A DNA stretch of 64,000 nt, taken from Lysobacter sp. Root76. Lineage in GTDB: Bacteria; Pseudomonadota; Gammaproteobacteria; Xanthomonadales; Xanthomonadaceae. Location: the NCBI RefSeq assembly GCF_001428685.1, contig NZ_LMIK01000008.1, positions 48,730-112,729 on the forward strand, read 5' to 3'. Within the stretch, counting starts at the first letter, position 1, and each line of letters starts with the position of its first letter. Position numbers and translations under genes: made by a program. Of the stretch, positions 1-8,325 are shown piece after piece. Below the pieces are notes generated by a model, which was not told the origin of the DNA, searched no databases, and saw nothing but the letters and a program-made list of their open reading frames with translations.

Positions 1-23
1 TGTCTAGGCAAGCCCTTCTCTTT

Positions 24-59
24 GGTTACTTTCTCTTGGGCTAGCAAGAGAAAGTGACC
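24..59. repeat. 15-bp inverted repeat with short loop
   Basis: GGTTACTTTCTCTTG at 24-38 is followed by its near-exact reverse complement CAAGAGAAAGTGACC at 45-59, with one mismatch (a G-T wobble pair) and a six-base loop. Transcribed, it would form a long hairpin. There is no run of T to make it a clear terminator. The element lies downstream of the minus-strand metalloprotease gene, in gene-free sequence (1-307), and may be a dispersed genomic repeat. Confidence 0.6.
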
Positions 60-122
60 CGCATGCGCAGCAGGCGGAAGCCTTTGCTTAAGAACGAAAC
101 CAGCAAAGCAGCCGGAATTCGC

Positions 123-227
123 GATCGCGGCTCACGCCGCTCCCACAGAAAGCAGAAAGCGAAGCCGATCCGAATCGAAGCCAGCGCGGCAGCCGAAGTT
201 CGCGGTCGCGGCTTACGCCGCTCCTAC
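123..227. repeat. Two REP-like palindromic repeat copies
   Basis: Two copies of the same short element lie at 123-148 and 204-227, in the same orientation. The core reads CGCGGCTYACGCCGCTCC and can fold on itself. Further copies occur at 46969-47071 and 50443-50611, so this is a dispersed repeat family of this genome. Apart from these copies and the hairpin at 24-59, I see no gene in 1-307. Confidence 0.7.
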
Positions 228-307
228 CCCGAAGCGAGCGAAAGCAAGCCCAAAGCGAAGGCGGATCAGCACCATCGCGACGGTGCGCTTCTTCGGCCCA
301 ACGCCGC

Positions 308-1237
308 CTATTTCAGCGGCGGCTGCCCCTGGCAATACTTCTGGTAGTACTGTTCCGCTTGCGGCATCAAGGACTGCAGCACCTGGATCCGGTTGGCCGG
401 ATCCGGATGCGTCGAAGCGAACTCCGGCGGACGCTGCCCGCCGCCCAACTGCTCCATGCGCTGCCACAGCGGGATCGCCTGACGCGGGTCGTAGCACGCG
501 GCCGCCGCCAGCATCAGACCGACCTGGTCGGCCTGGGTCTCGTGATTGCGCCCGTACGGCAGCACGAAGCCGTACTGCGCGCCCGCGCCGAGCGCGCCCA
601 TCACCGCCTGCTGCTGTTGCGGATCCATCCCGCCCAGCGCCACGCCCGCGGCCATCTGGCCCATCTGCACCAGCTTCTGCTGGGCCATGCGCTGCGAACC
701 GTGGCGCAGCAGCGCGTGCGCGATCTCGTGGCCCATCACCACCGCCAGCGCGCTCTCGTTCTCGGCGATCGGCAGCAGACCGGTATACACCGCCATCTTG
801 CCGCCGGGCAGGCAGAAGGCGTTGGCTTCCTGGGAATTGATGACCGCCACGTCCCACTTGAAGCCCTGGTAGTCGGTCGGCGCCTGCTGCTGATGCTGCG
901 CGGCCATATCGGCGGTGACCTGCGGCACGCGGTTGATCAGGCGCTGGGCGATTTCGCGCACCTGCAGGCTGACCTTGTCGTTGGCCGGCACCAGCGCGCC
1001 CTGCTGGCTGGCGTCGCCCAGCACCTGCTGGAAGGCCTGCGCGCCCAGCTGCACTTCCTCGTCGGCGCTGGCGCCGTAATGCGCTTTCTCGCCGGTGTAG
1101 GGATCGGTCTGGGCGCTGCCGAACCAGGACCAGGCCGCGTAGCCCGCGAACAGGATCAGGATCCACCAGCGGATGCCGCCGAAGCCGCGCCGCTGTCCGC
1201 CCTGCTGCTGCGCGTTACCGAAGGGGTCGATCCTCAT
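308..1237 (-). CDS. M48 family metallopeptidase, membrane anchored
   Basis: A 309-residue zinc metalloprotease. Residues 22-39 are hydrophobic (RWWILILFAGYAAWSWF) and probably anchor the protein in the inner membrane with the catalytic part outside. The zinc motif HEIAH is at 170-174 and the third ligand is probably Glu233 in NHETQAD, which fits the M48 pattern HExxH...ExxAD. A good ribosome site (GGAGGA, six bases before ATG) supports the start. It lies 69 bp downstream of the SUMF1-like lipoprotein gene on the same strand, so the two may be cotranscribed. Family members degrade damaged envelope proteins or process lipoproteins; its substrate cannot be told from sequence. Confidence 0.88.
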   Translation of the reverse strand: MRIDPFGNAQQQGGQRRGFGGIRWWILILFAGYAAWSWFGSAQTDPYTGEKAHYGASADEEVQLGAQAFQQVLGDASQQGALVPANDKVSLQVREIAQRLINRVPQVTADMAAQHQQQAPTDYQGFKWDVAVINSQEANAFCLPGGKMAVYTGLLPIAENESALAVVMGHEIAHALLRHGSQRMAQQKLVQMGQMAAGVALGGMDPQQQQAVMGALGAGAQYGFVLPYGRNHETQADQVGLMLAAAACYDPRQAIPLWQRMEQLGGGQRPPEFASTHPDPANRIQVLQSLMPQAEQYYQKYCQGQPPLK

Positions 1238-1306
1238 CTCAGTTCCTCCGTCCTGCCTGGTGGCGCCGCCGGTCCGGTGGTTCCCGTCCCGCTGGCGCCC
1301 ATCGTG

Positions 1307-3157
1307 TCAGATATCGCGCACCACGCGAAAGCCGATCCGCGCGCTGGTGGTGTCGGCGTCGCTGCCCTGGCGCCAGGCCGAGCGCGTCTGCGCCGGCGAA
1401 CTCGCCCAGGAGCCCCCGCGCAGCACGCGCGTGCGGCAGCCCGGATTGACCCAGGCCTCGCCGTTGCGCGGCGCGCGCCGGTAGCTGTCGTGCCAGCAGT
1501 CGCCGACCCACTCGCTGACGTTGCCGGCGACGTCGTGCAGCCCGAACGCGTTGGCGCGGTAGCGTCCCACCGGCGTCGGCCCCCAGGCGTTGTCGCCATA
1601 GCCAGCGAAGGCGTTGTTCCAGCGCCGGCCGGTCGGCGAGGCGTCCAGGGCGCCGGTCAGGTTGTCGACCCGGGTCAGCGGCGCGCCCTCGCCCCAGGGA
1701 TAGGCCTGGACGCTGCCGGCGCGCAGCATGTATTCGAACTCGGCCTCGCTCGGCAGCCGGTAATGGTGGCCGGTCTGCTTGGACAGCCAGGCCGCGTAGG
1801 CCATCGCGTCCTTGGCGCTGACGTGCACCACCGGCATATCGTCGGCGGCCGGGCGGCCGGCGTAGTCGGATTGCCAGTCGACGTTGCCGCGCCGGACCAG
1901 GTTGCCGCTGCGCTCGTCGTAGGCGGTGGAATAACCGCGCCGGCTGGCACGCGCGCGGTGCTTGGTCGCGTTCATGAAGCGGCGGAATTCGCCGACCGTG
2001 ATCTCGGTGCGCGAGACCGCCAGGCCGCGGTCGAAGCGGATGTTGCGGGTCGGCCGCTCGGCGTCGCTGGAGCCGGCCTCTTCGGCCTCGGCGCCCATCC
2101 GGAACGCGCCATGCGGGATCACCACCAGCGCCGGGCCGCGACCGCCGCTCTGCATCGCCTCGGTGAAGGTCTGGCCCGGGCGGAACAGGCCGTAATGGGT
2201 GGCCAGGTCGATGCGCTCGCGCAGTTCGACCGCCGCCGGATCGCCGGCCGGCGCGATCCGCAGCAGGTTGCCCAGCAGCTCGCGCGCCTGTTCGATACCG
2301 CGTTCGCGAGTGAGCGCGGCCAGGCCCAGGTCGCGCAGGCGGCCCACGCGCGCGGCGCGCTGGGTGGCGATGCGGCCCTGCGCGTCGGCGGCGGTGTTCA
2401 TCTTCGGCCGCACCTGCGCGGCCAGCGCCAGCCAGCGCTCGGCGCCGGCGTAGTCGTCGCGGTCGGCGGCGATCTCGGCGCGGCGGATCAGCGCGCTTTC
2501 GGCTGCGGCGATGCCCTGGCTGGCGCGTACGTCGCCGGGGCGCAGCGACAGCGCTTCGCGGAAATAGGCCAGCGCCCCGCCCTTGCCGCTTCCGTTTACG
2601 TCGCCTTCGCCGATACGGCCGGCGTTGAGTTCGCCTTCGCCCAGGCGGTTGGCTTCCTGGGCCTGATCGGCGCGATCGACGCGCTGCAGGTAGGCGTCGA
2701 CCTTCTTGTTCTCCGGCGCGACCGCGCGCGCGACCGCGGCCGCCTCGTGCGCGCCGCGCAGGCGCAAGGGGTCGTCGTCGATCTCGGACAGGGCCTGGTC
2801 GCCCTGCACGATCAGCATCGCCAGGGCGCGCTCGAACCCCGCCGCGAACCGGGCGTCGTTGGGCGCGTACTGCACCAGCGCGTAGTAGATCGGGATCGCC
2901 GAATCGGCGTCGGCGTACAGCGCGCCGGCGGCCAGCGCGGCATCGGCGCGGCTCATCAGCGCTTTGGCGTTGGCCTGACTGACCTCGACCGGCGGCGGCC
3001 GCCACGCCGGCACCGGCGACACCGCCTGGTCAGCGCTGATGGTCACGATCGGCGTGCGCCCGGCGCCCGCGCCCGGCGTGGCCGGCGCCGCCGGCTCGCG
3101 CGTACAACCCGCGAACAGCAAGACCGACGTCAAACCTGCCAATGCCAGTGCGCGCAA
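1307..3157 (-). CDS. Lipoprotein with C-terminal SUMF1/formylglycine-enzyme-like domain
   Basis: About 616 residues if translated from the TTG at 3157. This start follows a GGAGG with four bases between and gives an N-terminus MRALALAGLTSVLLFAGC, a textbook lipoprotein signal with Cys18. An upstream start at 3280 would put 41 odd Arg-rich residues before the signal. The middle (about 40-320) is Ala-rich, helical and repeat-like. From about residue 340 an FGE-sulfatase (SUMF1) fold is visible, with MGAEAEEAGSSD, YRLPSEAEFEYMLRAG, AGNVSEWVGDCWHDS and VLRGGSWASS. Such domains without the two paired catalytic cysteines of true formylglycine enzymes often act as ligand-binding or regulatory modules, so catalysis is doubtful. 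It is divergent from rnd, with about 170 bp between for promoters. Confidence 0.8.
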   Translation of the reverse strand: MRALALAGLTSVLLFAGCTREPAAPATPGAGAGRTPIVTISADQAVSPVPAWRPPPVEVSQANAKALMSRADAALAAGALYADADSAIPIYYALVQYAPNDARFAAGFERALAMLIVQGDQALSEIDDDPLRLRGAHEAAAVARAVAPENKKVDAYLQRVDRADQAQEANRLGEGELNAGRIGEGDVNGSGKGGALAYFREALSLRPGDVRASQGIAAAESALIRRAEIAADRDDYAGAERWLALAAQVRPKMNTAADAQGRIATQRAARVGRLRDLGLAALTRERGIEQARELLGNLLRIAPAGDPAAVELRERIDLATHYGLFRPGQTFTEAMQSGGRGPALVVIPHGAFRMGAEAEEAGSSDAERPTRNIRFDRGLAVSRTEITVGEFRRFMNATKHRARASRRGYSTAYDERSGNLVRRGNVDWQSDYAGRPAADDMPVVHVSAKDAMAYAAWLSKQTGHHYRLPSEAEFEYMLRAGSVQAYPWGEGAPLTRVDNLTGALDASPTGRRWNNAFAGYGDNAWGPTPVGRYRANAFGLHDVAGNVSEWVGDCWHDSYRRAPRNGEAWVNPGCRTRVLRGGSWASSPAQTRSAWRQGSDADTTSARIGFRVVRDI

Positions 3158-3329
3158 ACGTCCTCCGCAGCTTTGTCCAGCCAGCTCTATCCAGCGATTC
3201 GACCGGGCCGGGCCGGGGCCGCACCGGCCGGTGCGGGCCCGGATCGGGCGAAAGTAGGCTATTGTCGCCCGCCGCGGCAACTTCGTCGCGCCGGCGCCGC
3301 CGCACCGTCCCGCACACGTTCAGATCACC

Positions 3330-4415
3330 ATGCCCATTTGGATCTCACAGCCTGCCGCCCTGCAGGAACATTTCGCCACCCGGCCGGCCCGCATCGGCCT
3401 GGACACCGAATTCATCCGCGAGCGCACCTACTGGCCGCAGCTGGCGCTGGTGCAGATCGCAGTCGGCGACGAGATCCTGCTGGTCGATCCGCTCAAACCG
3501 GGCATGACCCAGGCGCTGGCGCCGATCCTGGCCGACACCGCGATCCTCAAGATCATGCACAGCGCCAGCGAAGACCTGGTCGCGTTCAAGCACGCCTGCC
3601 AGGTCGTGCCCAAGCCCCTGTTCGACACCCAGCTGGCCGCCGCGCTGGCCGGCATCGGCGGCGGACTGGGCTACCAGAAACTGGTCGAACAGCTCACCGG
3701 GGTGACCCTGGCCAAGGGCGAGACCCGCTCGGACTGGCTGCGCCGCCCGCTGTCGCCGGCTCAGCTGGAATACGCCGCCGACGACGTCCGCCACCTGTTC
3801 GCGATGCATGATGCGCTCGACGGCCAGCTCGGCCTGCTCGGCCGCCGCGAATGGCTGGTCGAAGACGCCCAGCGCACCATCCACAACGCCGAACACGAAG
3901 GCCTGGAGCCCTGGCCGCACCTGGGCATGCGCAGCGCCCAGTTCCTCGACCGCAACGCCCAGCGCCGCCTGCTGCGCCTGCTGCGCTGGCGCGACGCCTA
4001 CGCGCGCGACCACGACCGCCCGCGCAGCTGGATCCTGGACAACGAACTCGCGGTCGCGATCGCCCGCTCCAATCCCGCCGACCGCGACCTGCTGCAAGCG
4101 CAGCTCGACGCCCACCCGAAAGCGCCGCGCAAGCTCGGCGATGCGGTCTGGACCGCGCTGAGCACCGCACTGGCCGACGAGGACCAGGCACCCGACGCAT
4201 CGGTCGGCGAGAACCGCGACAAGCAGCGCCTGCGCAAACTGCAGGACGCGGTCGCCGCGCGCAGCGCCGAACTCGGCCTGCCCGACGGCGTGCTTGCTTC
4301 GCGCCGCTGGCTGGAAGCCCTGCTCGACCACGGCGACTGGCCCGACGCCCTGTCCGGCTGGCGCCGCACCGCGCTGGAGCCCGGCCTGACCCCGCTGCTG
4401 GCGGCCCAGGACTAG
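3330..4415 (+). CDS. rnd: Ribonuclease D
   Basis: A 361-residue 3'-5' exoribonuclease that trims tRNA 3' ends. The DEDDy exonuclease domain fills the first 200 residues: LDTEFIRERTYWPQ (Exo I, Asp and Glu), HSASEDLVAFKH (Exo II) and YAADDVRHL (Exo III with Tyr and Asp). An HRDC-like region follows (WRDAYARDHDRPRSWILDN). Length matches the family. The next feature is a tRNA gene, 39 bp downstream on the same strand. It is divergent from the SUMF1-like lipoprotein gene. Confidence 0.95.
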   Translation: MPIWISQPAALQEHFATRPARIGLDTEFIRERTYWPQLALVQIAVGDEILLVDPLKPGMTQALAPILADTAILKIMHSASEDLVAFKHACQVVPKPLFDTQLAAALAGIGGGLGYQKLVEQLTGVTLAKGETRSDWLRRPLSPAQLEYAADDVRHLFAMHDALDGQLGLLGRREWLVEDAQRTIHNAEHEGLEPWPHLGMRSAQFLDRNAQRRLLRLLRWRDAYARDHDRPRSWILDNELAVAIARSNPADRDLLQAQLDAHPKAPRKLGDAVWTALSTALADEDQAPDASVGENRDKQRLRKLQDAVAARSAELGLPDGVLASRRWLEALLDHGDWPDALSGWRRTALEPGLTPLLAAQD

Positions 4416-4454
4416 CGCACCCGCGCCCGGGCCGCTACACTTTTAACCTTACGT

Positions 4455-4530
<76 letters not shown>

Positions 4531-4544
4531 TTCGTTCCAGACGC

Positions 4545-4568
4545 AAAGCCCCGGCTCGCCGGGGCTTT
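4545..4568. terminator. Bidirectional intrinsic terminator
   Basis: AAAGCCCCGG and CCGGGGCTTT form a perfect 10-bp stem with loop CTCG. It sits between tRNA-Ala (plus) and the aminotransferase gene (minus), which converge here, and the short A/T ends at the stem base suit both directions. Confidence 0.75.
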
Positions 4569-4596
4569 CGCGTTTCTGCGATCCGCTGGGATCGGC

Positions 4597-5991
4597 TTAT
4601 CCGGCGCAATACCGGTCCGCGACGTGCAGCGCTTCGTCGATGATCGACAGCCCCTCGCGCAGTTCGTCCTCGGCGATGTTCAGCGGTGGCGCGACGTGCA
4701 GGCGGTTGCCCATCGGCAGGGGCCACAGGCCGAGGCGTTTGCATTCCTTCGCCAGCGCGGCCATCGGAGCGTTCGCCTTACCGCTGGCATTGAACGGGAC
4801 CAGGGGTTCGCGCGTGCCGCGATCGCGCACCAGTTCCAGCGCCCAGAGCATGCCCAGCCCGCGCACATCGCCCACGCACGGATGCCCTTGCCGCATCGCT
4901 CGCAATGCCGGGCCCAGCACGGTTTCGCCGAGCATGCGGGAACGTTCGATCAAGCCTTCGTCGCGGTAGATGCCGATGCACGCCACCGCCGCTGCGCAGG
5001 CGAGCGGATGGCCGGAGTAGGTCAGGCCGCCGGCATACGGGCGCTGGGTGAAACTCCCGGCGATCGCCTCGCTCATGATCACGCCGCCCAGCGGTACGTA
5101 GCCGGAATTGACGCCCTTGGCGAAGGTGATCAGGTCGGGCGCGACGTTCCAGCGATCGATCGCGAACCACTCGCCGCAACGGCCGAAGCCGACCATCACC
5201 TCGTCGGCGATCATCACGATGCCGTGCGCATCGCACAGCTCGCGCACGCCGAGCAGGTAGCCGTCGGGCGGCACCAGCACTCCGTTTCCGCCAACCACGC
5301 TTTCCAGCAGGATCGCGGCGATGCCGCGCGGGCCTTCCAGGGCGATCGTGTCGGCCAGGTGCTTGAGTGCGCGCTCGCATTCCTCGGCCTCGTCGGCCGA
5401 ATGGAAGGCCGAGCGGTATGCGTACGGGCCCCAGAAACGCACGATGCCCGGCGCGCCAGGCTCGGACGGCCAGCGGCGCGGGTCGCCGCTGGCGGCGATC
5501 GCCCCGGAGGTGGCGCCGTGATAGCTGCGGTAGGCGGTGAGCACCTTGTGCCGCCCGGTATGCAGGCGCGCCATGCGGATCGCGTTCTCCACCGCTTCGG
5601 CGCCGCCGTTGGTGAAGAACACGCGGTTGAGATCGCCAGGTGCGACTTCCGCGATCAATCGAGCCGCTTCGCTGGTCGCCGCATTCGCGTGGTAGGGCGC
5701 GATGGTGCACAGCGTCGCGGCCTGCGCCTGGATGGCGGCGATCAGCCGGGGATGCTGATGCCCCACGTTGACGTTGACCAGCTGGCTGGAAAAATCCAGA
5801 TAACGGCAGCCGCTCTCGTCCTGGAAGTGCGCGCCGGACGCGCCCGTCACGACGACCGGATCGTTCGCGCCCGCGGCCGACCACGAATGCAGCACGTGCG
5901 CGCGGTCGTCGCGCATGGCCGATGAAGACGACGGCGCTTCCTGATGCTGTGCGCTGGTCGCGCCGGCGTCGTGCACGCTTGCCTCGCGCAT
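4597..5991 (-). CDS. Class III PLP-dependent aminotransferase
   Basis: A 464-residue fold-type I aminotransferase of the ornithine/omega-amino acid group. FFTNGGAEAVENAIRMAR (125-142) binds the PLP phosphate, ADEVMVGFGR (262-271) holds the conserved Asp, and FAKGVNSGYVPLGG carries the Schiff-base Lys292. The start at 5991 is supported by AAAGGA seven to eight bases upstream. It is the third gene of a minus-strand operon, only 10 bp after the VOC gene, which itself overlaps the heme-oxygenase-like gene. The amino donor and acceptor cannot be assigned. It differs from housekeeping ArgD in its longer N-terminus and context, and I infer a role in a small accessory pathway with its neighbours. Confidence 0.88.
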   Translation of the reverse strand: MREASVHDAGATSAQHQEAPSSSSAMRDDRAHVLHSWSAAGANDPVVVTGASGAHFQDESGCRYLDFSSQLVNVNVGHQHPRLIAAIQAQAATLCTIAPYHANAATSEAARLIAEVAPGDLNRVFFTNGGAEAVENAIRMARLHTGRHKVLTAYRSYHGATSGAIAASGDPRRWPSEPGAPGIVRFWGPYAYRSAFHSADEAEECERALKHLADTIALEGPRGIAAILLESVVGGNGVLVPPDGYLLGVRELCDAHGIVMIADEVMVGFGRCGEWFAIDRWNVAPDLITFAKGVNSGYVPLGGVIMSEAIAGSFTQRPYAGGLTYSGHPLACAAAVACIGIYRDEGLIERSRMLGETVLGPALRAMRQGHPCVGDVRGLGMLWALELVRDRGTREPLVPFNASGKANAPMAALAKECKRLGLWPLPMGNRLHVAPPLNIAEDELREGLSIIDEALHVADRYCAG

Positions 5992-6001
5992 GGGGCGTCC
6001 T

Positions 6002-6421
6002 TTACGGGATGAAGGTCTGCTCGGGGTCGTCGAAGGACTTGAATTCCAGCGCGTTGCCCGATGGATCGAAGAAGAACATCGTCACGTGCTGGCCTGGCTT
6101 TCCTTTCAGGCGCAGGTGCGGTTCTTCCTCGAACTCGATGCCGGCATCGGTGAGGCGGCGGGCCAGTGTCTCCCATGCCCGACGATCCAGGTTCATGCCG
6201 AAGTGCGGAATCGGCACCGCCTCGCCGTCGAAGCGCCCGACCTGCAGCGGCTTCCCGTCCGGCGCGATATGCGCCACCAGGTGATGGCCGAAGAAATCGA
6301 AGTCCTGGTACGACACATCGCTGCGCCCTTGCGGGCAGCCGATCAGCTCGCCATAGAAATGCCGCGCTTCGTCCAGATCCCGCACCGGGAAGGCAAGATG
6401 GAACTGCGTGATCGCGCTCAT
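6002..6421 (-). CDS. VOC superfamily (glyoxalase/dioxygenase-like) protein
   Basis: 139 residues with two beta-alpha-beta-beta-beta modules typical of vicinal-oxygen-chelate enzymes. FHLAFPVRDLDEARHFYGEL is the first module, PHFGMNLDR opens the second, and FFFDPSGNALEFKSF ends it. The likely metal ligands are His8, the His of PHFGM and the Glu of ALEF. The ATG at 6421 overlaps the stop of the upstream gene in an ATGA, so translation is probably coupled. An N-terminally extended reading to 6706 would run through the coding sequence of the upstream gene and is rejected. The reaction is unknown: lyase, dioxygenase and binding roles are all possible in this superfamily. Confidence 0.85.
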   Translation of the reverse strand: MSAITQFHLAFPVRDLDEARHFYGELIGCPQGRSDVSYQDFDFFGHHLVAHIAPDGKPLQVGRFDGEAVPIPHFGMNLDRRAWETLARRLTDAGIEFEEEPHLRLKGKPGQHVTMFFFDPSGNALEFKSFDDPEQTFIP

Positions 6422-7197
6422 GAAGCCACCCTCCGCTGCGGCACGCACGCGTCGAAGATGTTCTCCCAGAACTGGTTCCAGGCAGTGATGCTGCGTTCGT
6501 AGCCTTGCGCCAGCTCGGGCAATACCGAGGAGTCTTCGCGAATGTAGGCATCGATCGCCGCACGCGTGAGCTCGCCATGGACGATGTCTTCCTCGCCGGT
6601 GTGGATGGTCCAGAACTCCCAGTCGATGCGATCGGCGTTCTCGCGCATGTACGGATGCAGGCGCAGGTGTTCGAACATCACCGAAAGGTAGGTCTGGCAC
6701 AGGCACTCGCCGCCCATGCCGCGCAGTCCCACGCCGAAGGCAGGGCCGCGCTTGCGCAACTCGTCGGTGAGGCCGCCGAGGATCGCGCGGTTCGCCGGCA
6801 GGCCGGTGTCGACCTGCTCGCGCGGCACGCCGATGCTGGCCAGGAAACGGTCGTAAATTTCAGGATGCGCACGGGCGGCGTCGCCCTCGCCCAGTTCCTC
6901 CGACAGGATCTGGCTGAGCAAGCTGCGCAGCCCGCCGAACGGCAGTTTGGCCAGCAGCAGTGCAAGATCGCTGATGTAGTCGATGGTGAAAAAGCGGTAC
7001 TGCGTGCAGAACCGCCGCAGGGCGTCGACCGGCAGGTGGGTGAGCGCTCTCATCTTCTGCTCGGCCAATGCTTCGGTCGCTTGCTTGGCCCGATCGGCGA
7101 AGGCCCAGAAAGTCTCCCGGCCCCATGTACCCGCATGCATCGCGATGCTCGGAAACGAGGGAACCGCGCGCGTATGGAAGCTATTCTCCAATGACAT
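6418..7197 (-). CDS. Heme-oxygenase-like diiron oxidase/TenA-PqqC-like protein
   Basis: About 259 residues from the ATG at 7197; ATG codons at 7275 and 7227 are alternatives and the start is not certain. The sequence is all-helical. It has acidic and His residues placed as in iron-containing heme-oxygenase-like enzymes: SEELGEGDAARAHPEIY (Glu101, His111), GGECLCQTYLSVMFEHL (Glu164) and HTGEEDIVHGE (His199, Glu203 or Asp204, His207). Members of this fold perform oxidative C-C or C-N cleavage, N-oxygenation or cofactor ring chemistry. It is the first gene of the operon with the VOC and aminotransferase genes and is divergent from the QueC-like gene. Function is inferred from fold only. Confidence 0.75.
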   Translation of the reverse strand: MSLENSFHTRAVPSFPSIAMHAGTWGRETFWAFADRAKQATEALAEQKMRALTHLPVDALRRFCTQYRFFTIDYISDLALLLAKLPFGGLRSLLSQILSEELGEGDAARAHPEIYDRFLASIGVPREQVDTGLPANRAILGGLTDELRKRGPAFGVGLRGMGGECLCQTYLSVMFEHLRLHPYMRENADRIDWEFWTIHTGEEDIVHGELTRAAIDAYIREDSSVLPELAQGYERSITAWNQFWENIFDACVPQRRVAS

Positions 7198-7494
7198 GCA
7201 CCCTGCCCGTTGAGGCGGTCGCAGCATCGCCGCGATCCGGCGTGAATGGATAGACGCTGAGTCGCGACCGAGCATACCCGTCGGAAACGATGGCCAGGTT
7301 CACGTCGCTTTGACACGCACGTCGCGATTTAACGCGATGTAAGCGAAATTCCTACATCCTGCGCACGCTTTACAACAAATGCTTCATATCGCACGTACAT
7401 CCGATCCACGAACCACAATTGCGGTTCATCTTTCGTTACACGTGACGTGCGAGCCTCGCTACTGCACCGCTATCGTGCGAGCACGCGACCCACG
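7198..7494. promoter_or_regulatory. Divergent control region with 18-bp palindrome
   Basis: This 297-bp gap separates the diiron/VOC/aminotransferase operon (minus) from the QueC-like gene (plus). It is clearly more AT-rich than its surroundings. GAACCACAATTGCGGTTC at 7410-7427 is an 18-bp palindrome centred on CAATTG, with only one base pair breaking symmetry, so it is a good candidate operator. TTGACA at 7309-7314 resembles a -35 box, but I cannot pair it with a convincing -10. No regulator gene is adjacent. Confidence 0.5.
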
Positions 7495-8325
7495 ATGACC
7501 TCTGCGCACGACATACTCACGCCTTCGCCCGTCAACCTGTTGTGGACCGGCGGCTGGGACTCGACATTCCGGCTGCTGCAGTTATTGCTGCAGCATCGCG
7601 TCGAGGTGGTGCCGTATTACCTGGAAGACCCCACGCGCGCCTCGACGCAGCGCGAAATCCAGACGGTGGAACGCATCACCGCCGCCCTGCGCGAATCGCA
7701 TCCGCACACTCGCGCCTTGCTGCAACCGCTGCGCCGATTCGCGGTGGAGGGGATTCCGGTCGATCCCGATATCGCCGCCGCATTGCGCGAGATCCGCCGT
7801 CGCAGCTACATCGGCAGCCAGTACGCATGGTTGCCCGCGTTCTGCCGGCAGCAGGCCCTGCCCGATCTGGAGCTGTGCGTGCACGTGGACGACAAGGTGC
7901 AGGCGTTGCTGCGTGGATACGCGCAGGAGTTCGCGCACCCGGCCGGCTATCGCAGCATGCGCGTGGATCGCGCCCACACGGGGTCGGCGGAACACACTTT
8001 GTTCGGTTCCTTCAGCTTTCCGTTGTTCCATATCGACAAGGTCGGCATCGACCGCGCGGCGAACGCCGCGGGCTGGGGCGAGCTGATGGAGCTGACATGG
8101 TTCTGCCACACGCCCCTGCGCGGGCGGCCGTGCGGCATCTGCCCGCCGTGCGTGTACACCATCGAGGAAGGCCTGGCGCGGCGCGTGCCGCCGTCACGAC
8201 GCGTGGTCTCGTGGTTCTACCGCCGCCTGTGGCTGCCGCTGCGCACGGCGCTGCGGCAATGGCGCGCGACCGGCCACGGCCGCGGAAACGAACGCCCGCC
8301 GGCGCCGGGCTACGGCGGGACCTGA
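7495..8325 (+). CDS. Stand-alone QueC-like PP-loop ATPase
   Basis: 276 residues from the ATG at 7495; an upstream GTG at 7447 is possible and neither start has a clear ribosome site. The N-terminus has a PP-loop, LLWTGGWDSTFRLLQ (motif at 18-23), a variant of the SGGxDS pyrophosphatase loop of QueC and asparagine-synthetase-like enzymes. The C-terminal part carries four cysteines (204, 213, 216, 219) spaced C-x8-C-x2-C-x2-C, the zinc site spacing of QueC (7-cyano-7-deazaguanine synthase). No queD, queE or folE lies nearby, so a queuosine role is unlikely. QueC relatives are known to adenylate other carboxylates or proteins. It is divergent from the diiron/VOC/aminotransferase operon, which suggests a shared pathway but does not prove it. 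Confidence 0.75.
   Translation: MTSAHDILTPSPVNLLWTGGWDSTFRLLQLLLQHRVEVVPYYLEDPTRASTQREIQTVERITAALRESHPHTRALLQPLRRFAVEGIPVDPDIAAALREIRRRSYIGSQYAWLPAFCRQQALPDLELCVHVDDKVQALLRGYAQEFAHPAGYRSMRVDRAHTGSAEHTLFGSFSFPLFHIDKVGIDRAANAAGWGELMELTWFCHTPLRGRPCGICPPCVYTIEEGLARRVPPSRRVVSWFYRRLWLPLRTALRQWRATGHGRGNERPPAPGYGGT

Noticed and set aside
359-3811. Very long open frame on the plus strand opposite the protease and lipoprotein genes
   Set aside because: It is antisense to two clear genes and partly to rnd, has no recognisable domain and is Arg/Gln/Ala-rich, as expected from codon bias of GC-rich genes.
6421-6706. N-terminal extension of the VOC gene
   Set aside because: It overlaps the coding sequence of the upstream gene in another frame; the ATGA overlap marks the natural start.
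7495-8325. Queuosine or antiphage QueC system
   Set aside because: Neither queD/queE/folE nor known partner genes of QueC-containing defence systems lie nearby.
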